From contig JAEETR010000133.1 in the NCBI GenBank assembly GCA_016286595.1, positions 1 through 20,940 of the forward strand: a stretch of 20,940 nt of DNA, given 5' to 3'. Under the pieces are notes generated by a model. The model was not told the origin of the DNA. It did not search any database and worked only from the letters and a program-made list of their open reading frames with translations. The translations under genes and the position numbers were made by a program. Source of the stretch: Oscillospiraceae bacterium (GTDB lineage: Bacteria; Bacillota; Clostridia; Oscillospirales; Oscillospiraceae). Of this stretch, positions 6,193-14,178 are shown in pieces; position 1 is the stretch's first letter, and every line of letters begins with the position of its first letter.

Positions 6193-7206
6193 TTATCTTG
6201 AGTTTGATATCTCCACGGCGCAGCATATCCCCGGCACGCTCTCCCCCTGCTGGGACGACACGGCCGACAGCAGCGCCCCGGTGGCGCAGAACAGTATCCT
6301 GTTCCACCGCCCGGCTCTCATGCCGTTGAGGATATGCCCGCACAGCACCGACGCGCTGCACCCGCACCCGGAGCCGCCGGAGTGGACGTCCTGGGCGTCC
6401 CGGTCGTAGATCATAAGGCCGCAGTCGTCGTGGTTGAAAAGCTCCTGAGCGTCGTTTCTGAAAAAGTCCCGGAGGATGTCGGAGCCCACGGCCCCCAGGT
6501 CGCCGGTGAGGATGAGGTCATAACGGTCCGGCCCCGCCCCCAGGCTGTCGAGATGGGCCCTGATGGTGTCGTAGGCCGCCGGAGCCATGGCGGCACCCAT
6601 GTTGTTGGCGTCGGTTATGCCGGCGTCGATTATTTTTCCCGGCGTCACGGCAGTGATATAAGGTCCGGGACCGGCGGGTGACAGCACCGCGGCCCCCGCC
6701 GCCGTCACCGTCCACTGGGTGGAGGGGGGACGCTGTCCGCCGTACTCCAGAGGCGTGCGGAACTGCCGCTCCGCCGTGCAGAAATGGGAGCTGGTGGCGG
6801 CGAGGGTGTAGTCCGCGTAGCCCGCCGCCGCGGTCATGGCCGCCAGCGCCAGCGCCTCGGACATGGTGGAGCAGGCGCCGTACACCCCGAAATGGGGTAT
6901 GCCGAATTCCCGCAGCGCGAAGGATGAGCCCACGCACTGGGCCAGCAGGTCTCCGGCAAAGGTCAGGGAGATATCCGACGGGGCAAGGCCCGACTTGTCC
7001 AGCGCCAGCTCCACGGCCCGCCGCACCATGGCGCTCTCCGCCCGCTCCCAGGTGTCCGCGCCGAAATAGGCGTCGGCGCACAGATAGTCGAAGCTGCCGC
7101 CCAAAGGACCCTCACCCTCTTTCCTGCAGCCCACGCTGGCGTGGCCGAGCAGGGAGGGCGGCTCGCGGAATACCACGGTGCGCCCGATAAGCTCTCCGCT
7201 CTTCAT
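6193..7206 (-). CDS. spoVAD: Stage V sporulation protein AD (SpoVAD)
   Basis: The protein has 337 aa, the usual length (B. subtilis 338). SpoVAD is a thiolase-fold protein on the outer face of the spore inner membrane that binds dipicolinic acid and serves the SpoVA channel. Family stretches visible are the start ...GRTVVFREPPSLLGHASVG (8-26), FGVYGACSTMSEALA with a thiolase-like Cys112, TAAGAAVLS, DANNMGAAMAPAA and the GGSGCGCSASV region near the C-terminus. I chose the ATG at 7206 because AGAGGTGAG precedes it. The frame stays open upstream to 7398, but that part has no matching family sequence or Shine-Dalgarno. spoVAC, which usually comes directly before, is absent; the divergent glycogen operon lies there instead. 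Confidence 0.93.
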   Translation of the reverse strand: MKSGELIGRTVVFREPPSLLGHASVGCRKEGEGPLGGSFDYLCADAYFGADTWERAESAMVRRAVELALDKSGLAPSDISLTFAGDLLAQCVGSSFALREFGIPHFGVYGACSTMSEALALAAMTAAAGYADYTLAATSSHFCTAERQFRTPLEYGGQRPPSTQWTVTAAGAAVLSPAGPGPYITAVTPGKIIDAGITDANNMGAAMAPAAYDTIRAHLDSLGAGPDRYDLILTGDLGAVGSDILRDFFRNDAQELFNHDDCGLMIYDRDAQDVHSGGSGCGCSASVLCGHILNGMRAGRWNRILFCATGALLSAVSSQQGESVPGICCAVEISNSR

Positions 7207-7226
7207 AAAACTCACCTCTTTTTTCG

Positions 7227-7256
7227 TAGTCTTTGCCGATGGACGACGGGTTATTC
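7227..7256 (-). promoter_or_regulatory. Candidate sigma-G (forespore) promoter for spoVAD-spoVAE
   Basis: Minus strand: GAATA (7252-7256) fits the -35 GHATR. An 18-nt spacer follows, then AAGACTA (7227-7233), 5 of 7 against CATACTA. The predicted transcript would have a very short leader of about 15-17 nt that still includes the Shine-Dalgarno. spoVA operons are sigma-G dependent in B. subtilis. The match is weak by itself. Confidence 0.35.
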
Positions 7257-7266
7257 CGCCGACGGG

Positions 7267-7305
7267 ACAGGCAATATCTGACAGTATCTGCCTTATATTG
7301 CCTGT
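7267..7305. repeat. Perfect 11-bp inverted repeat between spoVAD and glgB
   Basis: ACAGGCAATAT (7267-7277) and ATATTGCCTGT (7295-7305) are exact reverse complements, separated by 17 nt. The spacer itself contains the partly palindromic CAGTATCTG. It lies upstream of the spoVAD promoter candidate and about 110 bp upstream of the glgB -35. It has only a short T-run (TTTT, 7305-7308) and no gene ends here, so an operator or a structured RNA element is more likely than a terminator. Function unknown. Confidence 0.7.
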
Positions 7306-7415
7306 TTTGCAGTGATGAGGCGGCGGTATCGGCGGCACGGTGAGGAGCGGCGTTGAAAGCGTTGTGCAAAATCGCCAAAAATCGTGCCGCCGTTTCAAAA
7401 ATAATAGGAATGTTC

Positions 7416-7444
7416 TTCAAAAACGGGACAGGGTATGTTATAAT
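7416..7444 (+). promoter_or_regulatory. Sigma-A promoter of the glycogen operon
   Basis: TTCAAA (7416-7421), 17-nt spacer, TATAAT (7439-7444) with TG at 7436-7437, giving a perfect extended -10 (TGTTATAAT). The predicted start is near 7451, leaving a leader of about 63 nt before glgB. It is the only good promoter found for the six-gene operon. Confidence 0.7.
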
Positions 7445-7474
7445 TATCATGGCTTTGTGCTATTATTCCAAAGT

Positions 7475-7497
7475 CGCCGCGCCGGTCGGGCGCGGCG
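7475..7497 (+). promoter_or_regulatory. GC-rich leader hairpin upstream of the glgB Shine-Dalgarno
   Basis: CGCCGCGCC (7475-7483), loop GGTCG, then GGCGCGGCG (7489-7497) form a perfect 9-bp all-GC stem, extended by one possible U-G pair. It lies in the predicted 5' leader and ends a few bases before the GGGAAAGAGG ribosome-binding site. No U-run follows, so it is not an intrinsic terminator. Possible roles are mRNA 5'-end protection or translational control. Confidence 0.6.
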
Positions 7498-7513
7498 GGG
7501 AAAGAGGCAGAGC

Positions 7514-9427
7514 ATGGGCAAACCGGAAAAGGATCTGCTGTATCTCTACAACATAGGGAAATACTATAACGCCTACGATATATTCGGCGCTCACGCCGGC
7601 ACGGAGCGGGGCAAAAACGGCTTCCGCTTCACCGTATGGGCTCCGGGGGTGGAGAGCGTCACCGTCATCGGCGAGTACAACGACTGGCGCATAGACGACG
7701 GCGTCACCCTCAGGGAAGAGGGCACCACCGGCATATGGAGCGGCTTCGTCGCCGGAGCGTGGGAGGGGATGTACTACAAGTACCTTCTGCGCACGAAGAC
7801 GGGAAAGCTCATCTACAAGGCCGATCCCTTCGCCTTCATGGCCGAGCTGCGGCCGGGCACCGCCTCCCGCACCCACACTCTCTCCTATCAGTGGAAGGAC
7901 GCCCGGTGGATGGAGCGGCGGGGCAGGACCAACCATTTTGAGCAGCCAAAGAACATCTACGAGGTACACGCCGGCTCATGGCGCCGCCATGAGAGCGATG
8001 ACGCCGGCGCTCCCGGCAACGAGGAGGGCGGCGGCGCGTACTATACGTACAGAGAACTGGCCGACGAGCTCATCCCCTACGTAAAGGAGATGGGCTATAC
8101 CCATATAGAGCTCATGCCCGTGATGGAGCACCCCTACGACGGCTCCTGGGGCTATCAGATAACCGGGTACTACGCGGTCACGTCCCGCTTCGGGGAGCCG
8201 GAGGGGCTGATGTACCTCATCGACAAGGCCCACCGCTCCGGTATAGGCGTTATCCTCGACTGGGTGCCCGGCCACTTCTGCCGCGACGCCCACGGCCTGG
8301 GCATGTTTACCGGCGAGAAGCTGTACGAGAAATTCGACCACGCCCAGTGGGGCACCTACACCTTCGATTACAGCCGGGGCGAGGTGCGCTCGTTCCTTCT
8401 GTCCAACTCGGTGTTCTGGCTGGAGAAGTTCCACGCCGACGGCCTGCGGGTGGACGGCGTGACGAGCATGCTGTATCTGAACTTCGGCGTGGACGACCCG
8501 GCGGCGAAGATATACAACGAGCGGGGCACCGAGGAGAACCTTGACGCCTCCGACTTCCTCAGGGAGTTCACCACCATGGTGGGCACCGACTACCCTGGCG
8601 TGATGACCATAGCCGAGGAGAGCACAGCCTGGCCCATGGTGACAAAGCCCCCCGCAGACGGCGGCCTGGGCTTCCATTACAAGTGGGACATGGGCTGGAT
8701 GAACGACACCCTGCGCTATTTCTCCACGGATTTCCCCTTCCGGCCCGGGTGCCACAACCTGCTGACCTTCTCCATGATGTACACCTTCAGCGAGAACTTC
8801 ATCCTGGCCCTCAGCCACGACGAGGTGGTCCACGGAAAGGCTTCCCTCATAGGCAAGATGCCGGGTGATTACTGGCGGCAGTTCGCGGGACTGCGGCTGC
8901 TGGCCCTGTACCAGATGACCCATCCCGGAGCGAAACACTCCTTCATGGGCGGCGAGATAGCCCAGTTCATCGAGTGGCGCTATTACGAGCCGCTGGAGTG
9001 GTTCCTTCTCCGTTACGACAGCCACGCGAAGCATCGCAATTACATAAAGGCGCTGAACAACTTCTATCTCTCCGAAAAGACGCTGTGGTCCTGCGACCAT
9101 GACTGGAAGGGCTTCGAGTGGATAGACGCCGACAACAACTCCCAGTGCATCCTGAGCTTCGCCCGGTACAGCGCCTCCCATCGCTCCGCGGACGTGGTGG
9201 TGCTCAACTGCGACGTGCAGACATTCCACGACTACAGGATCGGAGTTCCGAAGCCGGGAGTATACAGGGAGATATTCAATTCCGACGCCGTGGAGTTCGG
9301 CGGCAGCGGTCAGATAAACGGCGCGGCGATCCAGGCGGAGCCGGTGCCCTGGCACGGGCGGCCCTGGTCAATACGCGTCACCGTGCCACCCGTAGGCGGC
9401 GCCGTGTTCAAAAGAGCGACAAAATAA
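7514..9427 (+). CDS. glgB: 1,4-alpha-glucan branching enzyme GlgB (GH13)
   Basis: This 637-aa enzyme cuts alpha-1,4 chains and rejoins them through alpha-1,6 bonds, making glycogen branches. A CBM48 domain (about 20-125, FTVWAPGVESVTVIGEYNDW) precedes the GH13 barrel. Catalytic residues are the nucleophile Asp314 in LRVDGVTSMLY, the acid/base Glu368 in IAEEST, and Asp436 in LSHDEVVHGK. The motif GSWGYQITGYYAVTSRFG is diagnostic for GlgB. Where E. coli has LRVDAV, this protein has LRVDGV, a small and probably neutral change. I chose ATG 7514 because GGGAAAGAGG precedes it and family homology begins there; the open frame runs back to 7340 without support. It is the first gene of the glycogen operon and lies 18 nt before glgP. 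Confidence 0.95.
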   Translation: MGKPEKDLLYLYNIGKYYNAYDIFGAHAGTERGKNGFRFTVWAPGVESVTVIGEYNDWRIDDGVTLREEGTTGIWSGFVAGAWEGMYYKYLLRTKTGKLIYKADPFAFMAELRPGTASRTHTLSYQWKDARWMERRGRTNHFEQPKNIYEVHAGSWRRHESDDAGAPGNEEGGGAYYTYRELADELIPYVKEMGYTHIELMPVMEHPYDGSWGYQITGYYAVTSRFGEPEGLMYLIDKAHRSGIGVILDWVPGHFCRDAHGLGMFTGEKLYEKFDHAQWGTYTFDYSRGEVRSFLLSNSVFWLEKFHADGLRVDGVTSMLYLNFGVDDPAAKIYNERGTEENLDASDFLREFTTMVGTDYPGVMTIAEESTAWPMVTKPPADGGLGFHYKWDMGWMNDTLRYFSTDFPFRPGCHNLLTFSMMYTFSENFILALSHDEVVHGKASLIGKMPGDYWRQFAGLRLLALYQMTHPGAKHSFMGGEIAQFIEWRYYEPLEWFLLRYDSHAKHRNYIKALNNFYLSEKTLWSCDHDWKGFEWIDADNNSQCILSFARYSASHRSADVVVLNCDVQTFHDYRIGVPKPGVYREIFNSDAVEFGGSGQINGAAIQAEPVPWHGRPWSIRVTVPPVGGAVFKRATK

Positions 9428-9431
9428 TATC

Positions 9432-9438
9432 AGGAGGA
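9432..9438 (+). promoter_or_regulatory. Ribosome-binding site fixing a TTG start for glgP
   Basis: AGGAGGA sits 7 nt before TTG at 9446. The next in-frame ATG (9482) has no comparable site, so the TTG start is preferred. Confidence 0.75.
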
Positions 9439-9445
9439 CCCCCTT

Positions 9446-11869
9446 TTGTTTACAGGAAAAGAAGAGTTCAAGGCGGAATATATGAAAAGCCTTGTGCAGA
9501 CCTACCTCAAATCCGTGGAGGACTGCACGAAGCTTGAGAAGTTTGAATGTCTGGCAGGCCTTATAGCGGAAAAGACGCAGTATCTGCGCAACGAGACGGT
9601 GGACTGGCAGGTCAGCACCGGAGCGAAAAAAGTGTACTATTTCTCCATGGAGTTCCTTATAGGACGGCTTCTGGAGAATTATCTCATCAATTACGGAATC
9701 AGAGACATGGTGGCCCAGGGCCTTGAGGAGCTGGGCGAAAATCTGGAGGATCTTTGCCAGTGCGAGCCGGACCCCGGTCTCGGAAACGGCGGTCTGGGCC
9801 GTCTGGCGGCCTGCTTCATGGATTCCATGGCGTCGCTGGGCATTTACGGCACCGGCATGGGCATCCGCTACCGTTTCGGCCTTTTCCGTCAGAAGATAGA
9901 GGACGGCTATCAGGTCGAGGAGCCGGACTCCTGGCTGGAAAACCCCTATCCCTGGGAGGACGCCAAGCCGGAGGACTCCGTGGTGGTGCACTTCGGCGGC
10001 TACGTCGACCGTCAGTTCAACAACGGCAAGCTCTCCTTCGAGCATAAGGGATACACAAGCGTAAACGCCGTGCCCTACGATGTGCCCGTGGTGGGCTACG
10101 GCGGAAAGACGGTGAACCATCTGCGCCTGTGGCGGGCGGTGCCCCTCCACGACAGCGTGGATATGGAGGCCTTCAACCGGGGCGACTACGCCCAGGCCAT
10201 GCGGGAGCGCAGCGCCATCGAGGCCATAAGCTGCATCCTCTATCCCGACGACTCCAACGGCGCCGGGCGCATACTGCGGCTCAAGCAGGAGTATTTCTTC
10301 GTGTCGGCGGGCATGCAGGCCATCGTGAACCGCTATACCGCCGTCTACGGCCACAACGCGTGGGACGAGTTCCCCGACCGGGTGGCCATCCACACCAACG
10401 ACACACATCCCACCCTGTGCCTGCCGGAGTTCCTGCGCATACTCCTTGACCAGGAAAACCTGGAGTGGGACGACGCCTGGCGCATAGCCACCACGTCCAT
10501 AAGCTTCACCAACCACACCGTGCTGCCGGAGGCGCTGGAGAAGTGGCCCATAGAGCTGTTCAACAGCCTCATGCCCCGGGTGTACATGATAGTGGAGGAG
10601 ATTGACCGCCGCTGGAGAGAGCGGGTCAGCGCCCTGGGAGGCAATTACGATACCCTGCGCTCCACCGCCATACTGTGGGACGGCGAGGTCCGCATGGCCA
10701 ACATGTCCGTCATAGGCTCCGCCAGCGTAAACGGCGTGGCCGCCCTCCATTCGGAGATACTCAAGACCAGCGTTTTCGCCGACTTCTACCGGCTCATGCC
10801 CGAGAAGTTCAACAACAAGACCAACGGCGTGAGCCACAGGCGTTTCCTGGTGCAGTCCAATCCCGGACTTGTCGGACTCATCGACGCCGCCGTGGGGCCG
10901 GGCTGGGTGGAGGACCTGCCCAGGATATCCCGCCTTGAGGAGTACAGGAACGACCCCGCCTTCCTCGAGAGGTTCGCCGCCATCAAGCGGGACAACAAGG
11001 TGCGCCTGGCAGAGTATATAAGGAACACCTCCGGCGTCGTCGTGGACCCGGACTCCGTGTTCGACGTGCAGGTAAAGCGCATCCACGCATACAAGCGCCA
11101 GCACCTGAACGCCCTGAAGATACTCGATCTATACAACCGCATCAGGGAAAATCCCGACCTGCCCATAAACAACTACACGTTCATATTCTCCGGCAAGGCG
11201 GCTCAGGGCTACGCCCTTGCCAAGGAGATGATAAAGTTCATCAACTCCCTGGCCGACCTCGTCAACTCCGACCCTGTGGTCAGCAGGAAGATCAAAGTGG
11301 TGTTCATAGAGAACTTCTGCGTGTCCAACGGCCAGCTCATCTATCCCGCCTCGGACATCTCCGAGCAGATATCCACCGCCGGCAAGGAGGCCAGCGGCAC
11401 GGGCTGCATGAAATTCATGATGAACGGCGCCGTCACCCTTGGCACCCTCGACGGGGCCAACGTGGAGATCCGCCAGAACGTGGGGGACGAGAATATCGTC
11501 ATCTTCGGCATGACGGCGGAGGAGGCTATGAACCTCCAGCGCTCCGGCGGCTACAATTCCACGGCTCTCAGCCGTGAGGACGGGCGCATCGGATATCTCA
11601 CCAGCCAGCTGGTGGACGGCACCTTCCGCAGCCGCGGCTGCGATTTCTGGGGCATCTACGACGCGCTTTTGAGAAATAACGACGAGTATTTCGTCCTCAA
11701 GGACTTTCGCTCCTACGTGGAGGCGTGGGAGAGAATGGACGCCCTCTATTCCGACAGGGCGCGGTGGGGCTCCATGAGCGTCATGAACACCGCCCGCTCC
11801 GCCTTCTTCTCCAGCGACAGAACGATCAGTGAGTACGCCGACGAAATTTGGCACGTAAAACATAATTAA
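9446..11869 (+). CDS. glgP: Glycogen/starch/alpha-glucan phosphorylase GlgP (GT35)
   Basis: This 807-aa cytoplasmic enzyme releases glucose-1-phosphate from non-reducing ends of alpha-1,4-glucans using phosphate and pyridoxal phosphate. Typical stretches are YYFSMEFLIGRLLENYLINYG near the N-terminus, CEPDPGLGNGGLGRLAACFMDS, IHTNDTHPTL, and EASGTGCMKFMMNGAVTLGT with the pyridoxal-phosphate Lys656 in GTGCMK. Length is in the range of bacterial GlgP/MalP enzymes. The start is TTG, backed by AGGAGGA. It lies second in the operon, between branching enzyme and the pyrophosphorylase genes, so breakdown and synthesis are encoded together, as in B. subtilis glgBCDAP but in a different order. Confidence 0.95.
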   Translation: MFTGKEEFKAEYMKSLVQTYLKSVEDCTKLEKFECLAGLIAEKTQYLRNETVDWQVSTGAKKVYYFSMEFLIGRLLENYLINYGIRDMVAQGLEELGENLEDLCQCEPDPGLGNGGLGRLAACFMDSMASLGIYGTGMGIRYRFGLFRQKIEDGYQVEEPDSWLENPYPWEDAKPEDSVVVHFGGYVDRQFNNGKLSFEHKGYTSVNAVPYDVPVVGYGGKTVNHLRLWRAVPLHDSVDMEAFNRGDYAQAMRERSAIEAISCILYPDDSNGAGRILRLKQEYFFVSAGMQAIVNRYTAVYGHNAWDEFPDRVAIHTNDTHPTLCLPEFLRILLDQENLEWDDAWRIATTSISFTNHTVLPEALEKWPIELFNSLMPRVYMIVEEIDRRWRERVSALGGNYDTLRSTAILWDGEVRMANMSVIGSASVNGVAALHSEILKTSVFADFYRLMPEKFNNKTNGVSHRRFLVQSNPGLVGLIDAAVGPGWVEDLPRISRLEEYRNDPAFLERFAAIKRDNKVRLAEYIRNTSGVVVDPDSVFDVQVKRIHAYKRQHLNALKILDLYNRIRENPDLPINNYTFIFSGKAAQGYALAKEMIKFINSLADLVNSDPVVSRKIKVVFIENFCVSNGQLIYPASDISEQISTAGKEASGTGCMKFMMNGAVTLGTLDGANVEIRQNVGDENIVIFGMTAEEAMNLQRSGGYNSTALSREDGRIGYLTSQLVDGTFRSRGCDFWGIYDALLRNNDEYFVLKDFRSYVEAWERMDALYSDRARWGSMSVMNTARSAFFSSDRTISEYADEIWHVKHN

Positions 11870-11908
11870 ACCCAAAAGGACAAAACCAGAGGAGGCAGGT
11901 AATAAGCT

Positions 11909-13048
11909 ATGCAGAAAAAAGAATGTATTGCAATGCTGCTGGCCGGAGGGCAGGGCAGCAGACTCGGCGACCTTACCAGCGCTATCGCGAAGCCCGCAGT
12001 TTCCTTCGGAGGCAAATACAGGATCATCGATTTCAGTCTTTCAAACTGCGCCAATTCCGGCATCGATACCGTGGGCGTGCTCACGCAGTACCGTCCTCTG
12101 GTGCTCAACAGCTATCTCGGCACCGGCGCGGCATGGGACATGGACAGCGCCCACGGCGGCGTGAGAGTGCTGCCGCCCTACGCCACCCAGACCGGCGGCG
12201 AGTGGTACGCCGGCACCGCCGACGCCATCTATCACAACATCGACTACATAGACTCCTACGACCCGGAGTACGTGCTCATCCTCTCCGGCGACCACATCTA
12301 CCGGATGGACTACACCCGCATGCTGGACGCCCACAAGGAGAAGAACGCCGGCCTTACGGTGTCGGTCATCGAGGTGCCCTGGGAGGAGGCCAGCCGCTTC
12401 GGCATCATGACCACCGACTCCGAGGACAGGATAGTCAGGTTCTCCGAGAAGCCCAAGAGCCCGGACAGCAATCTGGCCAGCATGGGCATCTACATCTTCT
12501 CCTGGAAGGTGCTTCGCAAGGCCCTGCTGGAGGACCACGACGACCCGACCTCCGAGAAGGACTTCGGCAAGAACATCATCCCCAGGCTCCTGAGCCAGGG
12601 CGAGAACCTTTTCGCCTACCGCTTCGAGGGCTACTGGAAGGACGTGGGCACCATCGACAGCTATTACGAGGCCCAGATGGAGATGATGGACGAGGATCCC
12701 CCCTTCAACGTGTACGACAAGTCCATGCACATATTCTCCAACGCCAGCGTTTACCCGCCCCATTACGTGGGCGAGCAGGGCAAGGTCAACGACGCCATGA
12801 TATGCAACGGCTGCGTGGTGCTGGGCGAGGTGGAACACTCCATCCTGGCCTCCGGTGCCAAAGCGCTGGAGGGCACGGTGGTGAAGGACTCCATAGTCCT
12901 GCCGGACGCTGTGATAGGCGAGGGCTCCACTGTTATAAGGGCCATAATAAACGAGGGCGTCACCGTAAAGCCGAACAGCGTCATCGGCAGCGCGGACGGA
13001 CCCATAACCGTGGTGGGGGAGTCAAGTCCCTTCGCCCGGATAGGCTGA
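11909..13048 (+). CDS. glgC: Glucose-1-phosphate adenylyltransferase, catalytic subunit GlgC
   Basis: This 379-aa enzyme makes ADP-glucose and pyrophosphate from glucose-1-phosphate and ATP, the committed step of bacterial glycogen synthesis. The pyrophosphorylase loop LLAGGQGSRLGDLT is at residues 10-23. KPAVSFGGKYRIIDFSLSN and GTADAIYHN follow, then the metal-binding GDHIYRMDY and the sugar-phosphate site FSEKPK. The last 100 residues look like a left-handed beta-helix of hexapeptide repeats. All catalytic signatures are present, in contrast to the next gene. Shine-Dalgarno GGAGG lies at 11891-11895, 13 nt from the ATG, somewhat far. It probably forms a heterotetramer with GlgD. Confidence 0.95.
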   Translation: MQKKECIAMLLAGGQGSRLGDLTSAIAKPAVSFGGKYRIIDFSLSNCANSGIDTVGVLTQYRPLVLNSYLGTGAAWDMDSAHGGVRVLPPYATQTGGEWYAGTADAIYHNIDYIDSYDPEYVLILSGDHIYRMDYTRMLDAHKEKNAGLTVSVIEVPWEEASRFGIMTTDSEDRIVRFSEKPKSPDSNLASMGIYIFSWKVLRKALLEDHDDPTSEKDFGKNIIPRLLSQGENLFAYRFEGYWKDVGTIDSYYEAQMEMMDEDPPFNVYDKSMHIFSNASVYPPHYVGEQGKVNDAMICNGCVVLGEVEHSILASGAKALEGTVVKDSIVLPDAVIGEGSTVIRAIINEGVTVKPNSVIGSADGPITVVGESSPFARIG

Positions 13049-13064
13049 AAAAGAGGTGATCGAG

Positions 13065-14159
13065 ATGAAAAAGACGATAGGATTGATTTCTGCCAGCTAT
13101 ACCAGCCGTGATTTCGGCGGCCTCACCGACGAGCGCTCCTATGCCTCGCTGTCCTACGGCGGCAGGTACCGCCTCATCGATTTCCCCCTTTCCAACATGG
13201 TCAACTCCGGCATAGACACCGTGGGCGTGGTGGCCCCCTACAATTTCCGCTCCCTCCTCGACCATCTGGGAGACGGCAAGAGCTGGGACATCAGCCGCAA
13301 GGTGGGCGGCATGTACGTGCTGCCCGGCTCCGTGTACGGCGTCTACAACAGCCACAGCAAGTTCCTCATGAGGGACTTCATCGAGAACCGCCGCTATTTC
13401 GAGAGGGCGGAGCCCGCCAACGTGCTCATCAGCGGCAGCAACATGATCTACAACATGGATTACCGCCCCTTCATCGAGCGGCACGAGAAGAGCGGCTGCC
13501 CCGTCACCTTCCTGTACAAGACCGTGGAGGGGGACGTGCCCGGCATGTATCTCGACGTGGCGGAGGACGGCTCCGTCAAGAAGATCAACTATGACAACGC
13601 CTCCGGCAAAAAGCTCTTCCTTGACTGCATGGTGGTGGAGTACAATTTCCTTATGAACTTCATCGAGTGGTTCGGGACCCTGGACTATATGGACATCGTT
13701 GAGATAATGATGGACCAGCTCGACGAGATTGGCGCCGACGCTTACGAGTTCACCGGCTACGTGGGGAATATCGACACCGTGGAGGACTACATGCGCGTCA
13801 ACATGGAGCTGATGGACAAGTCCGTCCGTCAGGAGCTCTTTGAGGGCGACAGACAGATATTCACCAAGGTGCAGGACGAGGCCCCCGTGCTCTACCGTCC
13901 CGGCGCGTCGGTGAAGAACTCCTTCATCGCCACGGGCTGCATAATCGAGGGCACCGTGGAGAACTGCATCATCTCCCGGGGCGTCCAGGTGAAAAAGGGC
14001 GCGGTGCTGAAAAACTGCATCATCAGCCAGAGCTGCAGCGTGCTCGAGGGCGCCTGCGTGGAAAACGTCATCGCCGACAAGTACGTGACATTCAATCCCG
14101 GCACTGAGATAAAGGGCGGGGAGAAGACCCTCGTCATCAGAAAGAGCCAGAGCCTTTGA
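13065..14159 (+). CDS. glgD: Glucose-1-phosphate adenylyltransferase, regulatory-type subunit GlgD
   Basis: This 364-aa protein is a GlgC paralogue. It keeps the fold signatures SYGGRYRLIDFPLSNMVNSGIDTVGV and a C-terminal left-handed beta-helix (about 280-364). The nucleotide loop GGxGxRL is replaced by SASYTSRDFGGLTDERS, and the GDHxYxMDY motif has become GSNMIYNMDY, so catalysis is probably lost. In Firmicutes, GlgD partners GlgC and raises its activity. The ATG at 13065 is preceded by AGAGGTGAT; a GTG at 13056 lies inside that site and is not a likely start. It is 16 nt after glgC, presumably arisen by gene duplication. Confidence 0.92.
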   Translation: MKKTIGLISASYTSRDFGGLTDERSYASLSYGGRYRLIDFPLSNMVNSGIDTVGVVAPYNFRSLLDHLGDGKSWDISRKVGGMYVLPGSVYGVYNSHSKFLMRDFIENRRYFERAEPANVLISGSNMIYNMDYRPFIERHEKSGCPVTFLYKTVEGDVPGMYLDVAEDGSVKKINYDNASGKKLFLDCMVVEYNFLMNFIEWFGTLDYMDIVEIMMDQLDEIGADAYEFTGYVGNIDTVEDYMRVNMELMDKSVRQELFEGDRQIFTKVQDEAPVLYRPGASVKNSFIATGCIIEGTVENCIISRGVQVKKGAVLKNCIISQSCSVLEGACVENVIADKYVTFNPGTEIKGGEKTLVIRKSQSL

Positions 14160-14178
14160 GAGTTTGGAGAGGGTAAAA

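Noticed and set aside
7400..7450. Possible sigma-E promoter for glgB, as the B. subtilis glg operon is sporulation-controlled
   Set aside because: No CATACANT-like -10 with a -35 ATA at proper spacing is present on the plus strand; the extended sigma-A promoter explains the region better.
9368..11104. Minus-strand open frame of 578 codons opposite glgP, and similar long frames opposite glgB, glgA, the GH13-GH77 gene and guaB
   Set aside because: All are shadows of real genes in GC-rich DNA; their products are His/Val/Gly-rich with no domain, and none has a convincing start context.
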